Shown in pieces: positions 1-6,272 of a stretch of 7,122 bases of DNA. The number at the start of each line of letters is the position of its first letter. Position 1 is the stretch's first letter. The translations under genes were made by a program, and so were the position numbers. The stretch comes from Candidatus Peregrinibacteria bacterium. Lineage in GTDB: Bacteria; Patescibacteriota; Gracilibacteria; UM-FILTER-43-11. Below the pieces are notes generated by a model. It searched no databases, was not told the origin of the DNA, and saw nothing but the letters and a program-made list of their open reading frames with translations. The stretch spans positions 1 through 7,122 of the forward strand of contig DAOWGG010000050.1 in NCBI GenBank assembly GCA_030637565.1, in the 5' to 3' direction.

Positions 1-1461
1 AAAGATTTTTGTAATTTGCTTGTCGAAGCGGGTCAGGCAACGGCTGAAGAGGTTAAGAATCCTAAAAATCAGCGTAAATACGTGGCTGGTCTTCAGTATT
101 TTCTTACGGATCATTTTTCTTCAGCAGGAGTTTCTTTTGAATTGAATGACGGTAAAAAAATTAACAAATTTACCTATGTGGATGGGCTTTTGGGTGGCTA
201 TACCGTATCGGTTTTGGGCGCCTATTTAACTTCCCCTTTATATGGCAAAAAGAAAGAAGAATGGACTCGTTTAGAAGGGGGGCTTCATGATGACTTTACA
301 AAAGGGAAGAGTGGTAGAAAAAAAGAATTTGGCGCCGCTGTTACTCATTTACGTGGTCAACTAGATAATGCTGATTACACTAAGGCAGGCATTTCTACCG
401 TTGAAGTGAAACCGGGAGCGCCTGTTAATCCGAATGTGGTGGCTGATTCAAACCCAATAGTTTCTCCTGTTTCTCCTGACAAAAAGGATGGTGAGGTTCA
501 GCAGTCGTCCGTTGAGGTGGCAAGTGTGGAAGAGAAAAGAATAAGAAAAGATGCCCTTCTTCTGTCGGGAAGAATGACTCGTGGACGTTTTTATCAGGGG
601 CGTTATTTTGCAATTAATAATATTTATGAACAGCAAAAAAAGGATGTTCAGGAGATAAAAGGAACTCCTGACAAGGATCCTGATGTTTTGTGGTTTGGTG
701 GGAAATTAAATAATTTAGATGGCTCTTGGTCTCAGGTCGCTCATGATGATTATTTTGAGATGTGGGATGAATCTGAATCGGAAGATAAGCAATTTGACAG
801 TGACCTTATTGACTCCTTGAGTCATTTGGAAGATACGGTGGAGGATTATCATCGATTGGTCGGTCGGATTTTTGAATTAACGGAATCAAAGTATGGTAAT
901 AGATTTAAGGAATTTTTAAGAAAACATAGCTTACCTAATGGTTTTGATGTTCAAAATACAAGTCCTACGGAAGATATTGGAGATGGAAATGGTTCGGTTA
1001 TTGTTGACAGTCCTCAGTTCGCTGCTCAGAAAAAGAAAATTGACAAACCTGAGCTAAAAGATAAGAGAACTATTGATGCTTTTTATGGTAAATTTTTCAA
1101 CAAGAAGCCGATTAAAGTACTTGCCAATTGGTCAGAATTTCAATCGCTTTTAAAGAATCCTAAGGAGGATTCGAAGGCACTTTTGTTAAAATATTTTCAT
1201 CTAGATGAGGACGAATTAGGGCAGAAAAAAATTCTTGGTCAAATTAATGAAGTTATTTTACTTAAAAACATGCATTTGACTGACTCTGAATTTCATACGG
1301 CTCGAAATGATTTTAAGAAGGACTTTGATGCTCGTTGTGCTCTTTTGGATGGTGGTTACGAAGTTTATTATGAAAGATATGAAGGTAAGGATGATGAATT
1401 TATTACTGAGTTGCTTTCACCTAGGGATAAACTTCAGCCTCATGTTGCTTCTGTCAGATAG
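1..1461 (+). CDS. Hypothetical protein, 5'-truncated by window edge
   Basis: The frame is open from base 1 (K-D-F-C-N precede the first TTG at 16), so the true start lies outside the window. What remains is 486 codons ending in TAG. I do not recognise the family. The protein is hydrophilic and highly charged, with no membrane segment or signal peptide in the visible part. A folded-looking N-terminal portion (GLLGGYTVSVLGAYLTSPLYG) leads to a Pro/Val/Ser-rich linker around visible residues 130-165 (PGAPVNPN, SPVSP). A Lys/Glu-rich region follows, with a motif around GRFYQGRYFAINNIYEQQ, then an acidic patch (DESESEDKQFDSD), a second linker, and a C-terminal helical region. Base composition resembles the neighbours. 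It converges on the tRNA gene, and no clear terminator was found in the 77 bases between them. Coding status is well supported by length; function is unknown. Confidence 0.8.
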   Translation, partial: KDFCNLLVEAGQATAEEVKNPKNQRKYVAGLQYFLTDHFSSAGVSFELNDGKKINKFTYVDGLLGGYTVSVLGAYLTSPLYGKKKEEWTRLEGGLHDDFTKGKSGRKKEFGAAVTHLRGQLDNADYTKAGISTVEVKPGAPVNPNVVADSNPIVSPVSPDKKDGEVQQSSVEVASVEEKRIRKDALLLSGRMTRGRFYQGRYFAINNIYEQQKKDVQEIKGTPDKDPDVLWFGGKLNNLDGSWSQVAHDDYFEMWDESESEDKQFDSDLIDSLSHLEDTVEDYHRLVGRIFELTESKYGNRFKEFLRKHSLPNGFDVQNTSPTEDIGDGNGSVIVDSPQFAAQKKKIDKPELKDKRTIDAFYGKFFNKKPIKVLANWSEFQSLLKNPKEDSKALLLKYFHLDEDELGQKKILGQINEVILLKNMHLTDSEFHTARNDFKKDFDARCALLDGGYEVYYERYEGKDDEFITELLSPRDKLQPHVASVR

Positions 1462-1538
1462 TTCTTTTTATGGAATTGTTTTTACGCTGTAGTTACAAAA
1501 AATATTTGCCGCATTTTACGATGGACAAACATTTTTCA

Positions 1539-1614
1539 TGGTACCCCAGGCAAGAATCGAACTTGCGACCTCCAGCTTAGAAGGCTGTTGCTCTATCCAC
1601 TGAGCTACTGGGGC
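1539..1614 (-). tRNA. tRNA-Arg (anticodon UCU)
   Basis: On the minus strand the sequence folds into a full 76-nt cloverleaf. The acceptor GCCCCAG pairs with CUGGGGU (one G-U at the first pair), followed by discriminator A and a gene-encoded CCA at 1539-1541. The D arm is GCUC/GAGC, and the anticodon stem is CAGC/GCUG with an A-G mismatch at its outer pair. The anticodon loop is CUUCUAA, and the T arm is GCAAG/CUUGC with loop UUCGAUU. The anticodon UCU at 1579-1581 reads AGA and AGG arginine codons. All invariant positions checked (U8, the GG of the D loop, U33, the UUCGA of the T loop) are present. It is transcribed opposite to both flanking genes, from a promoter that should lie in 1615-1779. 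Confidence 0.96.
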
Positions 1615-1619
1615 ATTTC

Positions 1620-1673
1620 ACGAATAAAAGTTTGAATGAAAGTGGTGAATTTTTCAAGGGTTTGTTTATTCGT
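1620..1673. repeat. Inverted repeat in the tRNA-Arg leader
   Basis: ACGAATAAA (1620-1628) is perfectly complementary to TTTATTCGT (1665-1673). A nested TTGAA/TTCAA pair lies inside (1632-1636 and 1653-1657). The repeat ends 5 bases upstream of the mature tRNA 5' end, so in the minus-strand transcript it could form a leader hairpin. It is AT-rich and only 9 bp, so chance is a real alternative. Confidence 0.35.
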
Positions 1674-1720
1674 ATATTTTCTGCTATTTTTTTCAGCCTT
1701 AGTAAACCATTAGAAACCGC

Positions 1721-1749
1721 TTGATTCACACTCCTCTATATGGTATATC
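1721..1749 (+). promoter_or_regulatory. Predicted extended -10 promoter of the ABC operon
   Basis: TTGATT (1721-1726, -35) is followed by exactly 17 bases and then TATATC (1744-1749, -10). The -10 is preceded by TGG, which makes an extended -10 element. Each hexamer matches the sigma-70 consensus at 4 of 6 positions. The predicted start near 1756 gives a leader of about 24 nt before the ATG at 1780. The leader includes AAGG at 1768-1771, 8 bases before the start codon, the only plausible Shine-Dalgarno-like site seen in the operon. Confidence 0.5.
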
Positions 1750-1779
1750 TATGCAGGTTTTTTTAATAAGGTTGACCCC

Positions 1780-2730
1780 ATGTCTACAATTAGAGTTCGA
1801 AATTTGCGCAAGAGGTACTGGAGTACGGAGGCGCTGAGAGGAATATCATTTGATATCAATCAGGGTGAAGTTGTCGGTTTTCTAGGGCCTAACGGTGCTG
1901 GAAAAACAACCACGATGAAAATCTTAACCTGCTTTATGGCAGCGACGAGTGGGGATGCTCATGTTTCTAGCTATGATTGCTCTAAAGAAAGTATTACGGT
2001 TCGTCAGAAAATTGGATATTTGCCAGAAAACAATCCGCTTTATGCTGATATGACTGCCTTTGAATACCTCCGTTACGTGGCGGAGCTTCATGATGTTTCC
2101 TCTTCGATTATTTTGGAGCGGATAAAAGATGTGGCAGTGGATTGCGGGCTGTCCGATAAAATCCATCAGCCCATTGGAACTCTTTCTAAAGGATATCGTC
2201 AACGTGTTGGTTTGGCGGCTGCTCTTGTCCATGACCCGGAGATCCTTATCCTTGATGAGCCAACGGTTGGTTTGGATCCGAATCAGATTGTTGAAATGAG
2301 GAATTTGATTAAGAAATTGGGCAAAGAAAAAACGGTTATTTTGTGCAGTCATATTTTGGCAGAGGTTGAGGCGACCTGTAATCGAATTATTATTATCAGT
2401 GAGGGGAAAATTGTCGCTTCTGGTACTCCTGCGGAACTTCGTGGGAATGTTGAAGGTCATGCGAATATCCGCCTGATTATTCGAGGTGATAGGCAGGAAG
2501 TGATTAAGATGCTCAAGAAAATTTCTGGGGTTCGAAAGGTTGATTCCTATACTGCAAAAGAGAAAGGGGCTTATGGTTATGATTTGATTACTACTAAAAA
2601 ACGAGACCTTCGAGAAGCAGTGACTCAGGCAGTTTTTGAAAATGAATTTAAACTTCTTGAAATTCAAAAGGAAGTGGTTACATTGGAAGAGATATTTAAT
2701 GAAGTTACTAAAGGAATGAAAACTATTTAA
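1780..2730 (+). CDS. ABC transporter ATP-binding protein, GldA-like
   Basis: Cytoplasmic nucleotide-binding subunit of 316 residues that powers the ABC-2 permease encoded next. Visible motifs in order: Walker A GPNGAGKTT (residues 36-44); GYLPENNPLY (79-88), where E83 stands at the usual Q-loop position, as is common in GldA/CcmA-type ATPases; signature LSKGYRQR (135-142); Walker B ILILDEP (155-161) with catalytic E160; D-loop GLD (164-166); and switch histidine H191 in SHILAEVE. Residues from about 215 to 316 form a C-terminal extension beyond the core ATPase, typical of this subfamily. The start is supported by AAGG 8 bases upstream and by N-terminal alignment of the fold (IRVRNLRKRY). It is the first gene of a four-gene operon and the next start is 3 bases after its stop. 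All catalytic residues are present, so it should be active. The transported substrate cannot be deduced. Confidence 0.95.
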   Translation: MSTIRVRNLRKRYWSTEALRGISFDINQGEVVGFLGPNGAGKTTTMKILTCFMAATSGDAHVSSYDCSKESITVRQKIGYLPENNPLYADMTAFEYLRYVAELHDVSSSIILERIKDVAVDCGLSDKIHQPIGTLSKGYRQRVGLAAALVHDPEILILDEPTVGLDPNQIVEMRNLIKKLGKEKTVILCSHILAEVEATCNRIIIISEGKIVASGTPAELRGNVEGHANIRLIIRGDRQEVIKMLKKISGVRKVDSYTAKEKGAYGYDLITTKKRDLREAVTQAVFENEFKLLEIQKEVVTLEEIFNEVTKGMKTI

Positions 2731-2733
2731 ACT

Positions 2734-3489
2734 ATGAACTTTAAACACATTAACACCATTATGAACAAAGAGCTTCGGGGTTATTTCAACTCCCCGTTAG
2801 CTTATATATTTATTACCGTATTCTTGGTGTTTTCGTCTTGGTTTTACTTTCGTGGTTTCTTTTTAAATAATATTGCGACGCTACGCCCTTTTTTTACAAT
2901 GCTTCCTTGGATCTTTTTATTTCTTATTCCGGCAATTACGATGCGTTTGTGGGCGGAAGAACAGAAAATGGGAACTATTGAAGCCCTTTTAACCTCACCC
3001 ATTAGTGAATGGGAAGCGGTACTTGGAAAGTTTTTGGCGAGTTTTTCTTTTTTAATTATTTCACTATTTCTTTCAGGAATTCTACCTGTCATTTTGTTTT
3101 TTGTTGGACGTCCTGATTGGGGAATGATCCTTGGTGGGTATCTTGGTTCGGTTTTGCTTGGAGGGGCTTATCTTGCGATTGGCTTGTGGATTTCTAGTCT
3201 GACCAATAATCAGATTGTTGCCTTTATCTTTTCAGTTATTACTGTTTTTACTTTGTTTATTATTGGTCAGCCGATTGTTCTTCAGACCACTCCGGTTTTC
3301 CTTACTTCTTTTTTCAAATACATTGGTATGGGAGCTCATTTTAATAGTATTTTACGCGGCGTGATCGACAGTCGGGATATTCTTTATTATGTCTCTTTGA
3401 TTGGACTGTTTTTATATTTTAATGTGACCAGCTTAAAAGCCGGAAATGGCATAGCTAGTTGTTATTATGAATTTATTAAGACGATTTAA
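2734..3489 (+). CDS. ABC-2 type permease, GldF-like
   Basis: Integral membrane subunit of 251 residues and the likely translocation channel for the adjacent ATPase. About six hydrophobic segments are visible: roughly residues 21-43, 56-70, 101-124, 131-154, 161-183 and 215-233. Between the second and third lies the motif RLWAEEQKMGTIEALLTSPI (71-90), the conserved cytoplasmic coupling segment of this permease type. A second family-like motif, HFNSILRGVIDSRDILYY, precedes the last helix. Length is normal for the short GldF/NosY-like permeases. It starts 3 bases after the ATPase stop with no Shine-Dalgarno at proper spacing (AAAGGA lies about 18 bases away, inside the ATPase gene), so translational coupling is likely. 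Its last 23 bases overlap the next gene in another frame. The tail after the last helix (about residues 234-251) looks less conserved than the rest. Confidence 0.93.
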   Translation: MNFKHINTIMNKELRGYFNSPLAYIFITVFLVFSSWFYFRGFFLNNIATLRPFFTMLPWIFLFLIPAITMRLWAEEQKMGTIEALLTSPISEWEAVLGKFLASFSFLIISLFLSGILPVILFFVGRPDWGMILGGYLGSVLLGGAYLAIGLWISSLTNNQIVAFIFSVITVFTLFIIGQPIVLQTTPVFLTSFFKYIGMGAHFNSILRGVIDSRDILYYVSLIGLFLYFNVTSLKAGNGIASCYYEFIKTI

Positions 3490-5035
3490 ATCAGCGCATA
3501 ATTCTTATCTTTTTACTTTTTTGGTAATAGGGATCGTTTTAATGGCTAATTTTATTGCAGCTCGTCATTTTTTTCGTGTTGATTTAACGCTAAATCAACT
3601 TTATGCCGTTTCGGATGCTAGTAAAACAATCATGAAGGATTTGGATGATATTGTGACGGTGAAGGTCTTTTTTTCTGAGAAACTTCCTCCGAATTTATTC
3701 AGTATTCGTCAGTATATTGGAGATGTTTTGGATGAACTTTCTTCTTATTCGAAAGGGAATTTGGTTGTTCAGTTTTTAAATCCAGAACTTCCTGAGGTTC
3801 GTGATGAAGCTCTTTCTCTTGGGATTCCTCAGGTGCAGATGAATATTGTTGAAAAAGATAAGCTTGAGGTTAAGAACGGTTTTTTGGGAGCTTCTGTTGT
3901 TTATGGAGACCGTGCTGAGATTCTTCCGGTTGTTCAGAGCATGCTCAATGTGGAATATGATTTAGTGGCAGCGATAAAAAAGGTCACTTCTGAAGAGGTT
4001 CGTGTGGTTGGATTTTTGACAGGCCATGGTGAACCCCCTTTGAAAGAGCTGGTCGAGGTTGTTGGTCAACATGGAGAATCCTATTCTTTATTAAAGCAGG
4101 CTTTAGAGCGTAATTACGAAGTTCGGGCGATTGATCTAACTTCAAAAAAGGCATTAGCGGGTGTTCACACTCTTATGATTGCTGGTCCGAAAACTCCCTT
4201 TTCGGATGATGAGAAATATGTGATTGATCAGTTCTTGATGGAGGGGGGGCATATCGCTGCTTTCTTAGACTCAACCCAAGTTAAAGAGAGTCTTGAGACC
4301 GAGATTCTTGACCTTAATTTGGATGACTTGCTGGAACATTATGGCGTTCTAATTGGTAAAGAATTTGTTTTGGATCATTCAAATGAAAATGCCTCTTTCA
4401 ACCAAGGATTTATGAACTTTGTTGTTCCTTATCCTTATTGGGTGAAGGCAGTTCGTCCTTATTTTGAACCGACGAATCCCATTGTTTCGAAGCTTGAGGC
4501 GATTGTTCTTCCGTGGATAAGTCCTCTTTATATTATTGAAAAAGAAGGTGTTGATGCTTTGGAGCTTATCTATACCACTAAAAGTGCGTGGCTGAGCAAA
4601 GAGCCTTTCAATTTAGATCCAAGCTTGACCCAAAATTTGAGTGAGAAAAGTCAGTATCCGCTTAGCGTTCTTTTAAAAGGTCGATTTGCTAGCTTCTTTA
4701 GTGATGATAGAGCAATTCAGGAGGATGGGTATTTAAGTGAATCAAAGACTCCTGGTTATATTTTTGTGATTGGTAATTCTCGATTTGTCATGGATCGATT
4801 TACTAAATATTCTCAAAACCTTTCTTTTGCTATGAATGCGATTGATTTCTTAACCCTAGATGAATCACTTATTAGTATCCGTTCAAAAACTGCTTACAAT
4901 TTATCGTTGAAAGAGCTGAGTATCAATGGACGTCAATTGGTTAAGTTTATCGGTGTTTTGCTAATGCCTATTTTAGTGGTTGTATTTGGCATGACTCGAT
5001 TGCTTATTGATCGAAAAAAGAAAACTTTATTATAA
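3467..5035 (+). CDS. GldG-like ABC transporter auxiliary protein
   Basis: A 522-residue protein of the GldG / ABC_transp_aux type, anchored at both ends with a large extracytoplasmic region between. Residues 14-33 form an N-terminal membrane segment, followed by RVDLTLNQLYAVSDASKTI (37-55), the family's hallmark after the first helix. The central domain has VKVFFSEKLPP (65-75), FLTGHGEP (183-190), then a sugar-amidotransferase-like IAGPKTPFSDDEKYVIDQFL (238-257) and GGHIAAFLD (260-268). Near the end are IFVIGNSRFVMDRF (432-445) and a second helix at about 491-513, finishing in a basic tail (DRKKKTLL). Length matches the family. The start overlaps the permease by 23 bases and has no Shine-Dalgarno, but it places the first helix correctly. 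The protein is expected to associate with the transporter at the membrane; the biochemical role of the family is unresolved. A run of seven G lies at 4243-4249. Confidence 0.92.
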   Translation: MNLLRRFKSAHNSYLFTFLVIGIVLMANFIAARHFFRVDLTLNQLYAVSDASKTIMKDLDDIVTVKVFFSEKLPPNLFSIRQYIGDVLDELSSYSKGNLVVQFLNPELPEVRDEALSLGIPQVQMNIVEKDKLEVKNGFLGASVVYGDRAEILPVVQSMLNVEYDLVAAIKKVTSEEVRVVGFLTGHGEPPLKELVEVVGQHGESYSLLKQALERNYEVRAIDLTSKKALAGVHTLMIAGPKTPFSDDEKYVIDQFLMEGGHIAAFLDSTQVKESLETEILDLNLDDLLEHYGVLIGKEFVLDHSNENASFNQGFMNFVVPYPYWVKAVRPYFEPTNPIVSKLEAIVLPWISPLYIIEKEGVDALELIYTTKSAWLSKEPFNLDPSLTQNLSEKSQYPLSVLLKGRFASFFSDDRAIQEDGYLSESKTPGYIFVIGNSRFVMDRFTKYSQNLSFAMNAIDFLTLDESLISIRSKTAYNLSLKELSINGRQLVKFIGVLLMPILVVVFGMTRLLIDRKKKTLL

Positions 5036-5058
5036 AATTTCCCTCCTAACTCCTTTGT

Positions 5059-6042
5059 ATGACTAAAAAATTAGAAAAGCCTTTTCAATATTTTAATAAA
5101 ATGAGCCCCCTTAAAAAGGTTCTACTTATTTTTCTTTTTCTTTTGATTTTTATTCTTATTGTTGAGCAGCCAGGGAGTGATGATTCTAAGCGCCAAAAGA
5201 ATCAACGCTTTCTTGCTCCTAAATTGGTAACAGAAGAGGCTTCTAGGATTCGCATTTATAATCCTGGTACTGAGGAAATTATTCTTGATAAAGGGGATGG
5301 CGGAGTTTGGCGTGTTTCCAATGGTCGTTCTTTTCCTGCAAGTGATAATAAAATCCAAGACTTTCTCAAAACCATTCATGATTTTAAACAAGATGAAATT
5401 ATTTCTAAGAATCCAGATCGCTTGTCTGTCTTTGGCCTTGATGAAGCGAGCGCGATTCAGGTTCAGGCTTGGAATTATAAAGAGCGTCTTGTGGCTGACT
5501 TTTTTGCAGGAAAGACTTCGGAATTTAACAGTCAATACTTTAGAAAAGCCAAAGAGGACTATGTAATTCAATCTTCTCAGAATTTAAACTCCTTTTTACT
5601 AGAAGATAAAGAAGGCTGGAAAGATAAAACACTTCTTTCTCTTGGTGGGATTGGCGTTCGTCGAATTGCTTTTAAAAAATTGGATCAGGAAATGGTTTTA
5701 GAAAAAACAGGTGAGATTTGGCGTATGATTCAGCCTGAAGAGTTTAAGGCGGATGAGTTGGCTATGCGGACGTTATTTGATCAATTAGAGCAGGTTCAGG
5801 CCGATGCTTTTGCGGATGCTGTTGAAGCTAGCCAGGCTGACTTCAATGATCCTGATTATAAAATCTCGGTTCGATTCGTGGATGATTCTTTAAAGCTGAT
5901 TCTTTTTAAGGCTTCTGATGAGGAAGGGAAATTTTTTGCTAAAAACGGTGAGAGCGATATGATTTATTACGCTTCCTCATCGTTGATTGATAATATTTTT
6001 GGATTGGAGTTTAAAGTGGAAGAAGGGGATTCTGCTCAATAG
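5059..6042 (+). CDS. DUF4340 domain-containing membrane-anchored protein
   Basis: A 327-residue protein with a short basic cytoplasmic N-terminus, one hydrophobic segment (residues 18-36) and a soluble domain projecting outward. Features of the DUF4340 family are visible: GGVWRVSNGRSFPAS (81-95), DFLKTIHDF (101-109), FGLDEASAIQVQAWN (125-139) and EGWKDKTLLSL (185-195). A second copy of the theme appears as GEIWRM (218-223) with LFDQLEQVQADAF (239-251), pointing to an internal duplication. The gene follows the GldG-like gene by 23 bases, an arrangement commonly seen for this family, so it probably assembles with the transporter. The ATG at 5059 is preceded by a pyrimidine-rich stretch, not a Shine-Dalgarno. 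Starting at M15 (5101) would leave the helix intact but has no better signal. Molecular function is unknown. It is the last gene of the operon. Confidence 0.9.
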   Translation: MTKKLEKPFQYFNKMSPLKKVLLIFLFLLIFILIVEQPGSDDSKRQKNQRFLAPKLVTEEASRIRIYNPGTEEIILDKGDGGVWRVSNGRSFPASDNKIQDFLKTIHDFKQDEIISKNPDRLSVFGLDEASAIQVQAWNYKERLVADFFAGKTSEFNSQYFRKAKEDYVIQSSQNLNSFLLEDKEGWKDKTLLSLGGIGVRRIAFKKLDQEMVLEKTGEIWRMIQPEEFKADELAMRTLFDQLEQVQADAFADAVEASQADFNDPDYKISVRFVDDSLKLILFKASDEEGKFFAKNGESDMIYYASSSLIDNIFGLEFKVEEGDSAQ

Positions 6043-6062
6043 TCATTCCACAAAGTTCTTTA

Positions 6063-6088
6063 GCGGCAAGCCGCGACTTACCTTTTTT
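6063..6088 (+). terminator. Possible weak terminator after the ABC operon
   Basis: GCGGC (6063-6067) and GCCGC (6070-6074) are perfectly complementary, giving a short GC-rich hairpin (practically GCGG-CAAG-CCGC) 20 bases after the DUF4340 stop. A run of six T follows at 6083-6088. The 8-base distance between stem and T run is longer than usual, so termination here may be inefficient. Confidence 0.35.
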
Positions 6089-6093
6089 CTGTA

Positions 6094-6166
6094 ATGCTTC
6101 TTTTAAGTACAACGATGAAGTTTGACTCACTCTTCTTCATTTTTTTATCACTAAAAAAACGAAGCA
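6094..6166 (+). other. Nested stems downstream of the ABC operon
   Basis: In the plus-strand transcript TGCTTC (6094-6099) can pair with GAAGCA (6161-6166). After one mismatch TTTT (6101-6104) pairs with AAAA (6156-6159). Inside this, ATGAAG (6115-6120) pairs with CTTCAT (6135-6140), which is followed by six T at 6141-6146. The inner hairpin plus T run could be a second weak terminator for the operon. The outer pairing suggests a larger fold. The stems are AT-rich and the assignment is tentative. Confidence 0.35.
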
Positions 6167-6246
6167 AAAAAAGTGTTGGGCTCTGTGAAACGTGCAATTA
6201 ACGTTGTACATTTAATCATCGTTTACCACGTTCACTCTGCCCAAAC
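6166..6246 (-). terminator. Rho-independent terminator of yebC
   Basis: On the minus strand, 26 bases after the yebC stop, GTTTGGGC (6246-6239) pairs with GCCCAA-C-AC (6181-6173, one bulged base at 6175). GTGA/TCAC and ACGTG/CACGT then continue the stem across a symmetric three-by-three internal loop and one bulge. The upper part holds a further AACG/CGTT pairing (6200-6203 with 6220-6223). The stem base is followed at once by seven T on the minus strand (6172-6166). This is the usual layout of an intrinsic terminator, although the hairpin (about 74 nt) is unusually long. The plus strand has no T run on the other side, so it acts in one direction. Confidence 0.7.
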
Positions 6247-6272
6247 CCGCATTAACCTCAATTCTTCTTTAC

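Noticed and set aside
16..18. TTG as start of the first gene
   Set aside because: The frame stays open to base 1 with no Shine-Dalgarno before the TTG, so this is a window-edge artefact and the real start is outside.
1462..1538. Terminators for the first gene or tRNA-Arg
   Set aside because: T runs occur on both strands, but no convincing hairpin directly precedes either of them.
1629..1657. Promoter for tRNA-Arg with TTGAAA (minus strand, 1657-1652) as -35
   Set aside because: At 17-base spacing the -10 would be CAAACT, a poor match. The better AT-rich hexamer is too far away. No convincing tRNA promoter could be placed.
1924..2748. 274-codon open frame antisense to the ATPase gene
   Set aside because: It lies fully opposite a gene with every ABC ATPase motif. 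Its translation is rich in Phe, Asn and Ser with no domain, as expected from a reverse-strand shadow.
5122..5571. 149-codon antisense frame within the DUF4340 gene
   Set aside because: Low-complexity Lys/Asn/Phe-rich translation, no initiation signal, and opposite a clearly coding DUF4340 gene.
6173..6246. Integron attC site
   Set aside because: GTTGGGC and GCCCAAA resemble the attC core motifs, but they are in the wrong order (GTTRRRY first, RYYYAAC-like last, with an extra A). No integrase or cassette is present, and the T run fits a terminator better.
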